From Laspinema olomoucense D3b (GTDB taxonomy: Bacteria; Cyanobacteriota; Cyanobacteriia; Cyanobacteriales; Laspinemataceae): a DNA stretch of 64,000 nt. Positions 8,251 to 17,424 of this stretch are shown here, one piece after another (the first letter of the stretch is position 1; each line of letters opens with the position of its first letter). The notes under the pieces were generated by a model. The model did not search any database. It saw only the letters and a program-made list of their open reading frames with translations, and had not been told where the DNA came from. Both the position numbers and the translations under genes were made by a program. Location: the NCBI RefSeq assembly GCF_025370785.1, contig NZ_JAMXFA010000009.1:119001-183000 (forward strand). The letters run 5' to 3'.

Positions 8251-9576
8251 CTAATGCTGACTAAATTCCACCGAATTTCTAGCATCTTTTGCCCGATCCA
8301 CATCCACACAAGCTAACAAAATAAGTCCAGAAATGAAAAATATAATTACCCCTAAAATAGCGAGACGGTTGCTGCCGGTAATTAAGCCGATCGCCGCAAA
8401 AGTTAACGGTCCTAAAATCGCCGAACCTTTGTTAAAAACTGAGTAAAATCCATAGAACTCTGCTGAAGCGTGAATGGGAATCATTCCCCCATAAAACGAG
8501 CGGCTGAGGGCTTGAGACCCTCCCTGCACAATGCCGACAATTCCTCCTAGAATAAAATATTCTGTGGCATTGGTCAAAAAATATGCATAAACAATCACAA
8601 AACACCAGCCGACTAAACTCAGCATTAAGGCTTTTTTCGCTGTTACTCGTTCTGCCAATTTACTAAAGCTTAATGCCCCAAAAACGCTGACAAATTGAAT
8701 GAATAATAAAGTGACCATCAAAGTTGTGGTTCCCAGCCCGATTTCTTGTTGTCCATAAATGGTTGCCATCGTCATGACGGTTTGAATACCATTATTGTAG
8801 AGCAAGTAGGCAATCAGAAATAATAACAGGTGTTTAAATTGTTTGACCTTGCGGAGGGTAACCACAATTCTGATGAGACCGACTTCGGTATAAGCCCTCC
8901 ATTTAGGCAAATGTTGATAAGCGGCAGGTAAGGATTCCCCTGGGGGTTCTTCTTTCACATTTAAAAAGGTAATAATGGCAAATCCCCCCCACCATAACCC
9001 TGCCATTGCGATCGCCAGTCTGACGGCGAGTTCCTGGGAAATGCCAAGGGCATTATGTCCCGTGACTAATCCCAAAGACAGGGCCAATTGCAGTCCCCCG
9101 CCCACATACCCAAAAGCAAACCCTTTCCCTGAGACCCAATCTATCTGTTCATCGGAAGCAATTTGGGGCAGAAAGGCATCATAAAAGATATTAGAACCCA
9201 CAAAACAAATTTGAGCAATTACAAACAATATCATGGTCTGCAAAATATCCCCAGAACTCGAAAAAACCAGGGCGATCGTCGCTAAACTTCCTCCATAGCA
9301 AAATAGCATTAAAAAGCGCTTTTTTGCAGCAGAAAAATCAGAAATTGCTCCTAAAATGGGGGCAAAAATAAACATAACAAAAGCGGAAAAACTAATCATC
9401 ACTGCCCAAATTGACTCAGCGGTGAAATAGGCCCCGCCTACATTGACTCCCCCTTCAGGAACGACGACGGCGGCAAAGTAAGGCGGCAAGAGGGCAACCA
9501 ATACCGTGGTAACATAGGCAGAATTCGCCCAGTCATACATCACCCAACCGAATATTTGCTTTTTATTGTTTAACAT
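8251..9576 (-). CDS. MFS transporter, UMF1/Atg22-like family, 441 aa
   Basis: A polytopic membrane protein with about 12 hydrophobic segments. The opening GWVMYDWANSAYVTTV is the hallmark of the UMF1/Atg22-like branch of the major facilitator superfamily. Other conserved points include FAPILGAISDFSAAKKRFL (the inter-helix 2-3 loop, usually G-x-x-x-D-R/K) and DAFLPQIAS in the fourth helix region. Eukaryotic Atg22 exports amino acids from vacuoles; the bacterial substrate is not established. ATG start. The gene stands alone, with the duplicated repeat downstream. Confidence 0.88.
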   Translation of the reverse strand: MLNNKKQIFGWVMYDWANSAYVTTVLVALLPPYFAAVVVPEGGVNVGGAYFTAESIWAVMISFSAFVMFIFAPILGAISDFSAAKKRFLMLFCYGGSLATIALVFSSSGDILQTMILFVIAQICFVGSNIFYDAFLPQIASDEQIDWVSGKGFAFGYVGGGLQLALSLGLVTGHNALGISQELAVRLAIAMAGLWWGGFAIITFLNVKEEPPGESLPAAYQHLPKWRAYTEVGLIRIVVTLRKVKQFKHLLLFLIAYLLYNNGIQTVMTMATIYGQQEIGLGTTTLMVTLLFIQFVSVFGALSFSKLAERVTAKKALMLSLVGWCFVIVYAYFLTNATEYFILGGIVGIVQGGSQALSRSFYGGMIPIHASAEFYGFYSVFNKGSAILGPLTFAAIGLITGSNRLAILGVIIFFISGLILLACVDVDRAKDARNSVEFSQH

Positions 9577-10079
9577 TTGAACTTCCAGGTAATTTCAGCA
9601 TCGATTTGGGTATTCCGAGGAAAGCACTTCCTAGGACTTCGGTCCTGTAGAGGGAAGACAACCGGGAGTTTTCACAAACTTTTTACGGTTTAGTAACTAA
9701 TCTGGGCAAACACTCGGTTTCCTGTCTCCCTAATCTCCTCCTGTACCGCTGCCGTCGGGAGTGAATTTATTTAGTTTATAGCTGACTTGGGACAAGGTGA
9801 ACAAATTTTCTAGGGACTGACGCGCGGTGGATTCTACCGGAGAGAGAAAAATCTACAGGGTGTGTTGTCGGTGGGATACCTTGTCCATCCCCCAAATTTA
9901 CTGCATCATTCTAACCCTGCATCCGCTGCGATCGCCTCGAAAGGACATCATTCTCCGGCATTCCATTCCTACCCCTTCCTGCATCAATTTCCCCCTTGAA
10001 TCCCCCCAAACTTCAGCATCACCAGAATAAAAACTCCAGTTTAAAATAGAAACAGTGCAGTCTATAATAATATTTCTCT
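9577..10079. other. Divergent intergenic region, 503 bp
   Basis: This lies between the divergently transcribed MFS transporter and CocE-type hydrolase genes. It contains a small hairpin AGGAC-TTCG-GTCCT near 9632-9645. A 67-codon ORF (9827-10030) has no recognisable features and codon use unlike its neighbours, so I do not call it. Nothing else was identified. Confidence 0.45.
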
Positions 10080-12020
10080 ATGAACGATCAACGGAGACGG
10101 CGTAAACCCCAATGGTATCGCCCCCTCCTTTTGACTCTCTCCCTTATTTTCACCCTACTTTGGGGACTGGAACCTACCGGAGAAACTTGGGCAAAAGTTT
10201 CCCCTTTATCTGAGGTAATTGGCGTAGAAAATCTCAATTCATCCCCTTACCCCATCAACCAAGCATTGTATGTAACTATGCGTGATGGCGTCAAAGTTGC
10301 CATTGATATTTGGTTGCCACAACAATTAAACCCCGGTGAAAAAATCCCCACCTTGATGCGAATGGACCGCTACTGGCGATCGCTGGGAATTATGGGCTAT
10401 TTTCCCGAATTTGACCTCAACTATCCCGAGGCAAAACTGGCGAATAATGCCGGTTATGCCTTAGTTTTAGTTGATGCTAGGGGGACGGGTTCCTCCTTCG
10501 GAACCCAAATCTATCCTTGGTCCCCAGATGAAATTCAAGACTATGGACAAATCGTCGATTGGATTATTGCCCAACCGTGGTCCAATGGCAAAGTGGGCAG
10601 TTATGGAACCTCTTATGCTGGGAATGCCACGGAATTTTTAGGACGATTAAATCATCCAGCAGTCCAAGCGATCGCCCCTCGGTTTAATGACTTTGACCCT
10701 TACACTCAACTCGCCTTTCCTGGGGGGATTTTTAATGAATGGTTTGTCCGCCAGTGGAGTGAAAACAATCGCCGATTAGATGCCAACGATGCCAACTTTG
10801 TTTGTTTAATGGAACAACTGGAAGGGGCAATTTGTGATGCCCTGAAAGTCGTAATTACGGGGGCAAAACCTGTAGATGCCGATCGCGATGGGACCCTGCA
10901 AGCTGAAGCAATCCGCGATCGCACCGCCAACCTGGATGTATATGAAGCCGCCCAAACCATCACCTATCGTGATGATCGCTATGGTACAACCGGCGTAACT
11001 CTCCCTGCCTTCAGCCCCTACCGCTTCCAAGAAGAAATTTCCCGTTCCCAAATTCCTATATTTAGTGTCGCCAGTTGGTTAGATGCAGGAACAGCCAATG
11101 GTGCACTCAGTCGCTTTCTCACTTATCGCAATCCCCAGAAAGTCGTCATCGGGGCCTGGAATCATGGCGGGACGGAAGATGCGAGTCCCTATCAACCAGC
11201 GGACCTGTCTCCGGACCCGCCCCTCTATGAACAAATCGAAGAATTGTTAGAGTTTTTTGATACCTATTTAAAAGAAGATAGCGATCGCCCGCCGATTACC
11301 CGAGAAATCCGCTATTACACAATGGTAGAAGACCAATGGAAGACTACCCCAGTTTGGCCGCCTCAAGGCATCGTCTCCCAATCCTGGTATTTCGGCGAGG
11401 GCCACAGTTTGACCCAACGGCAACCCCAAACGGAAGCGGGGACCGATGAATATCCGGTGAACTTCCAGGCCACCACCGGCACCCATAACCGTTGGCATAC
11501 TAAAGCTGGGGGAAAAGATGTGATATATACTAACCGCGCCACCGAAGACAAAAATTTATTAACCTATACAACCACTCCCCTGACCGAAGCGATAGAAATT
11601 ACCGGACATCCAATTATCACTTTGTATGCCAGTTCTACCGTCAACGATAGTGCTTTCTATGTTTATCTCGAAGATATTAATGAACAGGGAGAAGTGCTAT
11701 ACATAACCGAAGGACAATTGCGATCGCTGCATCGGCAGATTTCTCAAAAGACCCCCCCTTATGCAGTCTTTGGACCCTACCATTCCTTTGAACGACAAGA
11801 CGGCCAACCTCAAGAACCCGGCGAAGTCATGGAACTGTCCTTTGACTTATTACCCACCTCCGTACTCATTCAGAAAGAACATCGCCTGCGAGTGGCGATC
11901 GCCGGTCATGATGCCGACACCTTTGCCCGATACCCCACCCAAGGAAACGCCAACTTAACCCTCCATCGCAACACCATCTATCCCTCCCATATCGACTTAC
12001 CCGTCATGACCCCAAAATAA
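10080..12020 (+). CDS. CocE/NonD family alpha/beta hydrolase (X-Pro dipeptidyl-peptidase S15-like), 646 aa
   Basis: A basic N terminus followed by the hydrophobic stretch LLLTLSLIFTLLWGL (residues about 16-30) indicates a signal peptide or anchor, so the enzyme is probably periplasmic or exported. The S15 hydrolase core starts at MRDGVKVAIDIWLP. The nucleophile is S178 in GSYGTSYAG, with VDARGTGSS upstream forming the usual oxyanion-side motif. A catalytic Asp (SWLDAG region) and His (AWNHGG) follow. The C-terminal 200 residues form the beta-rich X-Pro dipeptidyl-peptidase C-terminal domain (ITGHPIITLYAS and HRLRVAIAGHDAD). Family members hydrolyse acyl or amide bonds (cocaine esterase, glutaryl acylase, X-Pro peptidase); the natural substrate here is unknown. 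A hairpin terminator follows. Confidence 0.9.
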   Translation: MNDQRRRRKPQWYRPLLLTLSLIFTLLWGLEPTGETWAKVSPLSEVIGVENLNSSPYPINQALYVTMRDGVKVAIDIWLPQQLNPGEKIPTLMRMDRYWRSLGIMGYFPEFDLNYPEAKLANNAGYALVLVDARGTGSSFGTQIYPWSPDEIQDYGQIVDWIIAQPWSNGKVGSYGTSYAGNATEFLGRLNHPAVQAIAPRFNDFDPYTQLAFPGGIFNEWFVRQWSENNRRLDANDANFVCLMEQLEGAICDALKVVITGAKPVDADRDGTLQAEAIRDRTANLDVYEAAQTITYRDDRYGTTGVTLPAFSPYRFQEEISRSQIPIFSVASWLDAGTANGALSRFLTYRNPQKVVIGAWNHGGTEDASPYQPADLSPDPPLYEQIEELLEFFDTYLKEDSDRPPITREIRYYTMVEDQWKTTPVWPPQGIVSQSWYFGEGHSLTQRQPQTEAGTDEYPVNFQATTGTHNRWHTKAGGKDVIYTNRATEDKNLLTYTTTPLTEAIEITGHPIITLYASSTVNDSAFYVYLEDINEQGEVLYITEGQLRSLHRQISQKTPPYAVFGPYHSFERQDGQPQEPGEVMELSFDLLPTSVLIQKEHRLRVAIAGHDADTFARYPTQGNANLTLHRNTIYPSHIDLPVMTPK

Positions 12021-12022
12021 AA

Positions 12023-12040
12023 GCGCGATGGGAATCGCGC
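12023..12040 (+). terminator. Intrinsic terminator after the CocE-type gene
   Basis: A 7-bp GC-rich stem GCGCGAT/ATCGCGC with loop GGGA begins 3 bp after the stop codon and is followed by CTTTATT. Position and structure fit a rho-independent terminator for the hydrolase gene. Confidence 0.75.
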
Positions 12041-12098
12041 CTTTATTGCCCTAATTAGTAGTCTCAAACCGATCTCCTGAATTCCTTCTCACCTGTTT

Positions 12099-12514
12099 TT
12101 ACACTTGCGGGTAAAACTTACCCTTCTTATGGAGCCAGCTCACTCCATCTGGATCTTTATCCCGAGTCCAATCACAGAAATTGGGCTTATTTTTTTGGCG
12201 GGAAACGCTAGAGGGGTTAATCCCAAAGCGCCTAGCTAATTGCAGTTGGGTGAGAGGAGGAAGAGCCTGACTGGTCGGAATACCAGTCAGGCGACTGATT
12301 CCCCCAAGGAGGCCTCCAGCTTGGCAATCCGAGTTTCCATCACCACCAACCGCTTATCGAGAGCAGCTTTGGGTGCTAAAGGCGTATAGCCAACATACTC
12401 GGAAATAGCCGATAGCGCTAGGTCCTCTAGGCTAATCCCGTCTGCTTTGGCCTTGGTACTCATGGCATTCATCAAGCTGTTTGACAGATTTAGATTAAAC
12501 TGCTGTTTGGGCAT
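12099..12514 (-). pseudogene. Frameshifted small DNA-binding-type protein (RHH-like/coiled-coil plus HTH)
   Basis: Translation from the ATG at 12514 gives 75 residues: a helical N-terminal part (NLSNSLMNAMSTKAKADGISLEDLAL), then a predicted coiled coil (DKRLVVMETRIAKLEASL), and a TGA at 12287. In the -1 frame, reading continues without a stop from the G-run at 12301-12305 to a TAA at 12099. This adds about 60 residues containing an HTH-like segment (LTQLQLARRFGINPSSVSR) and a tail (WTRDKDPDGVSWLHKKGKFYP) of a type I recall from small cyanobacterial proteins. The joined product would be about 137 residues. The break sits in TTGGGGG (minus strand). This could be an inactivating frameshift, a sequencing error in a homopolymer, or a programmed -1 shift. 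Confidence 0.65.
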
Positions 12515-12948
12515 TGCTGTATCGATATTTAATTTTTAGCAGGCTTACTTATCTATACCTCATATTGGCGCAGTTGCTGTTAATATGCCCCACTTTTTGA
12601 GTCTTTTATTGAAAACATCCCCCACGATTATCGTCATCAGTCACCGCTAGTTCAAGGGGTTTTGAATCTCCGACAATCCGATGACGCGCCGCAGTGGGTG
12701 CGGAGACGATCGCACATCTTCATCCCGCTGTCAGTCTTACCTGATCACAACCGGGCGATCGTCTCCGTTCCCGCAATCCCCACCGCCTCTTGAATCCCGA
12801 AATCATCCGGGCGATCGCGCCTTCTTAAGCGCCACAAATCAAGAAGTCCGCCAACTTTAACCGGCTTCCAAATGAAACCTCCGATTAGCCGACCTTTCAC
12901 CCCTGCTCCTTCAGACTTCCACCCCTCCCTAAACCCCCTTTCATCAAA
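12515..12948. other. Intergenic region with a spaced inverted repeat
   Basis: This lies between the start of the frameshifted gene and the 3' end of pyruvate kinase. It contains an 11-bp inverted repeat GGAGACGATCG (12702-12712) and its complement (12756-12766), separated by 43 bp. The region is GC-richer than average and has no ORF with coding character. No RNA gene was recognised. Confidence 0.45.
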
Positions 12949-14730
12949 TCAAGTCGTCAAAACTGCATCCGCTTGGGACATCGCACCGGAGTAAACCAAC
13001 CCACGCTCCATATCCATCGTTAGAATTGCTCCTTCGCGAATCAACTTCGTGGCATTTTTGACCCCAACAATCACCGGAACGCCTAACCGCAACCCGATCA
13101 CTGCCGCATGAGAAGTCAAACTATCATCCTCCGTCACAATTCCCGACGCCTTGCGAATCGCATCAATATAATCCGCATTGGTACGCGGGGCCACCAGAAT
13201 TTCCCCGGGACCAAAATTCCCCACATCCAGGGCCGTCTGAGCCACTCGCGCCCGACCACTCACCGAACCTTGACCCAGACCGATCCCCTTACCGAGGACC
13301 GCCGTCACCACTTCCACCTTAACCAGGTCCGTCGAACCCGAAACCCCTTGCAGAGTCCCGGCAGTCATCACCACTAAATCCCCCTCTTGCAGCAGGGTTT
13401 TTTCCAGGGCCACATTAATCGCCGCCTGGAACGTTTGTCCCGTAGAAGGTAAATCTAAAACTAACAAGGGTTTAACCCCCCAAACCAATTGCAACTGACG
13501 GGCCACATCCACATGAGGGGTCACCGCCAGAATCGGGGTTTGGGGCCGAAACTTCGAGACATTCCGGGCAGTAGCCCCAGATTTGGTCAGGGTCATAATC
13601 GCCCCGGCATCCAGTTGTTGGGCAATTTTGACCACCGCTTGACTAATGGCATTAGGAATCGAACGACTGCGATCGTACGCCGAACCCTGACCAATCGTCT
13701 GATCATGTTCGATGCGACAGGCAATCCGGGCCATAGTTGCCACCGCCTCAATGGGATGTTTCCCTACAGCCGTTTCATTGGAGAGCATCACCGCATCCGT
13801 ACCATCTAGGATGGCATTGGCCACGTCAGAAATCTCCGCACGAGTGGCCCGGGGGCTATGCACCATACTGTCTAACATTTGGGTCGCCGTAATCACCGGA
13901 ATACCCAAACGGTTGCAGGTGGCAATCAGCCGTTTTTGCACAATCGGGACTTCCTCAGCGGGAATTTCTACACCTAGGTCCCCCCGTGCCACCATAATCC
14001 CATCGCATAACGGGAGAATGGCTTCCATTTGTTCCACCGCTTCGTGCTTTTCAATTTTGGCAATCACCGGCACGTTTTTGCCACTAGCGGAGATCAGTTC
14101 TTTGATTTCGAGAATGTCCTGGGGATTGCGAACAAAGCTCAGGGCCACCCAATCTACCCCTTGATCCAGACCAAAGAGTAAATCTTCTCGGTCTTTTTCC
14201 GTGAGGGCCTTGATAGACAGGTAGACACCGGGGAAGTTCACCCCCTTGTTGTTGGAGAGGGTCCCACCGACAACGGTGCGACAGTGGAGTTCCCGAGTCA
14301 CCCGGTCCACCTTTTCCACTCGCATTTCGACGCGACCATCGTCGAGGAGGATTGTAGCCCCTTCGGGAATTTCATCGGCCAGGGGTGGATAGGTGACGCA
14401 GGCCATTTCTTGGTTGCAGGACATGAATTTGCTGGTCAAAATGAACGGGTCCCCTTTTTGCAGGTAAATTGACCCTGACTCAAATTGGCCTAGGCGAATT
14501 TTAGGGCCCTGGAGGTCTTGTAAAATTCCCACGGGTTGATTGAGTTCAAACGAGGTCTGTCGGATCAGGCGAATGCTTCGCTGATGATCTTCGTGAGTCC
14601 CGTGGGAGAAATTGAGTCGCAGGGTGGTTGCACCCGCTTCAATCAGTTCTCGGAGGATGTCCGGCTGACTGGTAGCGGGGCCTATGGTAGCGACTATTTT
14701 GGTTCGACGCAGAAAGTTTCGGAATTGCAT
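12949..14730 (-). CDS. pyk: Pyruvate kinase with C-terminal PEP-utiliser domain, 593 aa
   Basis: Converts phosphoenolpyruvate and ADP to pyruvate and ATP. All core motifs are present: KIVATIGPAT at the start, RLNFSHG, DLQGPKIRLG, the catalytic Lys in IAKIEKHEA, the metal-binding ARGDLGVEIP, the ATQMLDSM segment, PTRAE-type (PRATRAEISDVANA) and MLSNETAVGKHP. Lys in GPKIR (instead of Glu) is known from K+-independent pyruvate kinases. The C-terminal allosteric domain (about 350-475) is followed by an extra PEP-utilising mobile domain (about 490-590) with TEDDSLTSHAAVIG, which gives the roughly 590-residue form common in cyanobacteria and Bacillus. It is divergent from crtR. Confidence 0.96.
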   Translation of the reverse strand: MQFRNFLRRTKIVATIGPATSQPDILRELIEAGATTLRLNFSHGTHEDHQRSIRLIRQTSFELNQPVGILQDLQGPKIRLGQFESGSIYLQKGDPFILTSKFMSCNQEMACVTYPPLADEIPEGATILLDDGRVEMRVEKVDRVTRELHCRTVVGGTLSNNKGVNFPGVYLSIKALTEKDREDLLFGLDQGVDWVALSFVRNPQDILEIKELISASGKNVPVIAKIEKHEAVEQMEAILPLCDGIMVARGDLGVEIPAEEVPIVQKRLIATCNRLGIPVITATQMLDSMVHSPRATRAEISDVANAILDGTDAVMLSNETAVGKHPIEAVATMARIACRIEHDQTIGQGSAYDRSRSIPNAISQAVVKIAQQLDAGAIMTLTKSGATARNVSKFRPQTPILAVTPHVDVARQLQLVWGVKPLLVLDLPSTGQTFQAAINVALEKTLLQEGDLVVMTAGTLQGVSGSTDLVKVEVVTAVLGKGIGLGQGSVSGRARVAQTALDVGNFGPGEILVAPRTNADYIDAIRKASGIVTEDDSLTSHAAVIGLRLGVPVIVGVKNATKLIREGAILTMDMERGLVYSGAMSQADAVLTT

Positions 14731-15037
14731 GAACGTCCAAGGGGGGGTAGAAGTACGTCCCTAGCTGATGAGGGTAGTGTTTCATCAAAAAATTAGCTGC
14801 TAAAGACTCCTACTATAATCCTCGAAAAAGTGGTAGAGATGAAAGCAGTCCGTAGATCGACTACCTTTTTGGTTGTACCCTCAAAGACAGTTGCAGCTAA
14901 TTGACTATTGAGTCTCGTACCTATAAATAATATTTATAGAAATCCCGAGGGTTAGACTCAGGGATTCACAAAACTTTATATTTAAGAATGCTTATCATAC
15001 ATTTTTTGAGGATCTGTTGAAAGGAGTTACGACGACA
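14731..15037. promoter_or_regulatory. Divergent promoter region between pyk and crtR
   Basis: About 300 bp separate the two divergent starts. Visible structures are an AT-rich palindrome (TATAAATAATATTTATA, near 14922-14938) and an imperfect inverted repeat AATCCCGAGGGTTAGACTCAGGGATT (about 14941-14967). The crtR ribosome binding site AAGGAG is at 15021-15026. No exact promoter can be assigned, and operator function for the palindromes is only a possibility. Confidence 0.45.
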
Positions 15038-15943
15038 ATGCCAGAGGCGATGCCGCCCCGAACTGTTCCGAAAGAGTTGCTGGGGCCTCCCGGTGACTTC
15101 AATCCGACCCTGCTGATGTTTTTTGGCGCACTTGCCTTGATCGTGATCTCGACTTTGGGATACTGGCGGCTAGACTGGCCTGAATGGTGTTGCTTTTGTA
15201 CGAATGTTCTGGCCCTGCATTTGGCGGGGACGGTGATTCACGATGCTTCCCATAATGTGGCTCACCGCGATCGCGTCATGAATGCCATCTTAGGTCATGG
15301 CAGCGCCTTGATGCTGGGATTTGCCTTCCCTGTGTTTACTCGGGTTCATCATCAGCATCACGCCCATGTCAATGACCCAGAAAATGACCCGGACCACTTT
15401 GTTTCTACCGGAGGTCCCTTATGGCTGATTGCGGCGCGGTTTTTTTACCACGAGATCTTTTTCTTTAAACGGCGACTGTGGCGAAAATATGAGCTGTTGG
15501 AATGGTTTTTGAGCCGCTTGTTTGTAGCGACTATTGTCTATGTGGCTTGCCAATATGACTCTTTGGGCTACATTCTCAATTTTTGGTTTTCTCCGGCTTT
15601 AGTGGTGGGGTTGGCCCTGGGATTGTTTTTTGATTATCTGCCCCATCGCCCTTTTACAGAACGCGATCGCTGGAAAAATGCCCGAATTTATGCCAGCCCC
15701 ATTCTCAATATCCTCATTTTGGGACAGAATTACCATCTGATTCACCATCTCTGGCCCTCGATTCCCTGGTACTATTACCAGCGAGCTTATCGAGAAACCC
15801 GCCCCCTTTTAGAAGCCAAAGGATCGCCCCTGTCTCTGGGAATTTTCCAGGGAAAGGATTTTTGGAGTTTCCTGTACGATGTGGTTCTGGGGATTCGGTT
15901 TCATCACCGTCATCGAGGCGATCGCAAACTCGAAAAAGTTTAA
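15038..15943 (+). CDS. crtR: Beta-carotene hydroxylase (fatty-acid-desaturase-like), 301 aa
   Basis: A membrane di-iron hydroxylase that adds 3-hydroxyl groups to beta-carotene-type carotenoids on the way to zeaxanthin. The histidine boxes are HDASHN, HHQHHAHVN and the late HHLWP with preceding QNYHLIHH, the desaturase-like pattern of CrtR rather than the CrtZ type. Several hydrophobic segments are present, at about residues 28-60 and 175-200. The start is set by a strong AAGGAG 11 bp upstream of the ATG at 15038; the upstream TTG at 15017 would place that site inside the gene. It is divergent from pyk. The C terminus is His/Arg-rich (RFHHRHRGDR). Confidence 0.9.
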   Translation: MPEAMPPRTVPKELLGPPGDFNPTLLMFFGALALIVISTLGYWRLDWPEWCCFCTNVLALHLAGTVIHDASHNVAHRDRVMNAILGHGSALMLGFAFPVFTRVHHQHHAHVNDPENDPDHFVSTGGPLWLIAARFFYHEIFFFKRRLWRKYELLEWFLSRLFVATIVYVACQYDSLGYILNFWFSPALVVGLALGLFFDYLPHRPFTERDRWKNARIYASPILNILILGQNYHLIHHLWPSIPWYYYQRAYRETRPLLEAKGSPLSLGIFQGKDFWSFLYDVVLGIRFHHRHRGDRKLEKV

Positions 15944-15948
15944 AACAA

Positions 15949-16036
15949 TCGCCCCTCATACCGGATCCAGGAGATAGGGGCTGTTCTTGGCTCCTATTCT
16001 GGGCCTTGGAGGGGCGATCGCTTACGGGCTTTTTTT
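15949..16036. terminator. Convergent 3' region with inverted arms and T run
   Basis: ATCGCCCCTC at 15949-15958 is complementary to GAGGGGCGAT at 16008-16017, and a T7 run lies at 16029-16035. The structure sits between the convergent crtR and aroH genes and could stop transcription from the crtR side. The 49-bp separation of the arms makes it a weak classical terminator. Confidence 0.45.
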
Positions 16037-16075
16037 GTACTCTTGGACCCCCGCTCTAGTTTCCATCTGTCCCCT

Positions 16076-16465
16076 TCACCATTCCCCAACGGAGGTAAAA
16101 CTCAAGTCCGGTCTAAGATTTTTCGCATGACGCAGATAGGGATGATAAATCTCTGTATGGGCTGAGGCAACGTTGACATGAATCAAAAATCGAATACATC
16201 GCTCTAAATCTCCCTGAACGTACATATGCTGCACATCCAACAACTGGACATTTTCCCAGTGGGGTCGTTGACGGGCGATCGCTGCTGGGAAAATCGCATC
16301 CAAATCCCGCGTCACTGAAAAAGTCGCACTAATAATTAACTCGGGATCCAGCTTATTTCGGGCTTCTAATTCGTCAAGCAGTTCATTCACCGCCTCTCGA
16401 ATCGCCTCAATGGTATTGTCTGAGGCCGTAATTGCTCCACGAATTGCCTTAACTGTCCACTCCAC
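16076..16465 (-). CDS. aroH: Chorismate mutase, AroH type, 129 aa
   Basis: Rearranges chorismate to prephenate for phenylalanine and tyrosine synthesis. The protein matches the trimeric monofunctional AroH class: it opens with VKAIRGAITASDNTIEAI, where the Arg of RGA is an active-site residue, then ELISATFSVTRDLDAIFPA and ARQRPHWENVQLLDVQHM, and closes with CIRFLIHVN. The length (about 127 residues) is typical. The start is GTG, supported by AGGAGG 9 bp upstream. It is transcribed in the same direction as sppA, but a block of heptamer repeats lies between them, so an operon is doubtful. Confidence 0.93.
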   Translation of the reverse strand: MEWTVKAIRGAITASDNTIEAIREAVNELLDELEARNKLDPELIISATFSVTRDLDAIFPAAIARQRPHWENVQLLDVQHMYVQGDLERCIRFLIHVNVASAHTEIYHPYLRHAKNLRPDLSFTSVGEW

Positions 16466-16489
16466 GCCAAAAATCCTCCTTTTCTAGTT

Positions 16490-16608
16490 TGTCATTGGTC
16501 ACTGGTCATTGGTCTTATGTCGTTGGTCACTGGTCTTATGTCGTTGGTCTTATGTCGTTGGTCCCTTGACAAATGACAAATGACAACTGACAAATGACAA
16601 CTGACCCC
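16490..16608. repeat. Short tandem heptamer repeats (STRR-like)
   Basis: Tandem units such as ATTGGTC, TTGGTCACTGGTC and TTATGTCG occupy the left half, and ACAAATG/ACAACTG units the right half. This is the style of heptanucleotide repeats known in filamentous cyanobacteria. The two halves are roughly inverse-complementary (TCATTGGTC versus TGACAAATGAC). Similar arrays flank the palindromic element at 54060-54300. Confidence 0.75.
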
Positions 16609-17424
16609 TTATGGTCGATACAACCAAAGGGGCTGTCCATGATGAGAAAGCTCAAATTCACACCAATCGATCCCGGCTAAGATACCCGTCGAACCCAGGG
16701 TGCTTGCCAGCAAACGATTTAAGAGCGGTTTGCGGTCCTCCAAGGTGTAACACTCGGTTTTTTTGGGGTCAAGACCCGCGAGTTCTGCGGCCCAGATTCG
16801 GGCATCTTCCTCGGTCCCTAATCGGTCTACGACTCCTAATTCCACTGCTTGTTCTCCCGTAAAAATCCGCCCATCGGCAAAACTTTTTACCTGATCTACA
16901 CTCAGGGATCGTTCATCGGCAATGGTTTGGACGAACTGGAGATAACTGGTATCGATCATCTCTTGGAGTATTTCTTGTTCCGGTGGCGTCAGTTCCCGGT
17001 CAAAACTCAAAATGTCTTTGTAAGGTCCCGATTTAATCACTTGGAAGGAAACGCCGACTTTTTCGAGCAGTCGTTCTAAGTTATTTCCCCGGAGAATCAC
17101 CCCAATGCTTCCTGTAATCGTACCCGGATTCGCGACGATATGCGGAGCACCCATGCCGATGTAAACCCCACCGGATGCGGAAATATTTCCAAAACTAGCG
17201 ACGATTTTTACCGTTTGGCTCAGTCGTTTCAGGGCTTTGTAAATTTCTTGGGAGTCCCCGACGGTCCCGCCAGGGCTATCAATTCGTAATAGTAAGGCTG
17301 GAAATTTTCTCTCTTCTATGGTTTTGAGGGCGGCAAGCACCGTTTTACGGGTGGTCCCGTTAATGGCACCGTTAATTTCAATACGAGCAATTTTTTTGCG
17401 AAATTTCTGAAAAGGCCAAATCAT
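16609..17424 (-). CDS. sppA: Signal peptide peptidase SppA-type, 271 aa
   Basis: A serine/lysine-dyad protease that degrades cleaved signal peptides. This is the short, single-domain form (S49 family). Conserved segments are LLLRIDSPGGTVGDS (about 45-58), the nucleophile S84 in SASGGVYIGMGA, PGTITGSIGVI (about 100-110) and the general-base Lys K136 in KSGPYKDI. The N terminus (MIWPFQKFRKKIARIEI) lacks a clear membrane helix, unlike many SppA proteins, so the enzyme may be peripheral or cytosolic. In some cyanobacteria a short SppA paralogue is implicated in thylakoid or phycobilisome protein turnover; whether this is that paralogue is unknown. Confidence 0.9.
   Translation of the reverse strand: MIWPFQKFRKKIARIEINGAINGTTRKTVLAALKTIEERKFPALLLRIDSPGGTVGDSQEIYKALKRLSQTVKIVASFGNISASGGVYIGMGAPHIVANPGTITGSIGVILRGNNLERLLEKVGVSFQVIKSGPYKDILSFDRELTPPEQEILQEMIDTSYLQFVQTIADERSLSVDQVKSFADGRIFTGEQAVELGVVDRLGTEEDARIWAAELAGLDPKKTECYTLEDRKPLLNRLLASTLGSTGILAGIDWCEFELSHHGQPLWLYRP

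Noticed and set aside
9827..10030. 67-codon plus-strand ORF in the MFS/CocE gap
   Set aside because: Arg/Pro/Cys-rich composition, no homology recognised and no ribosome binding site.
16490..16608. Possible CRISPR array
   Set aside because: Units are 7 bp with no spacers; this is a simple tandem heptamer repeat.
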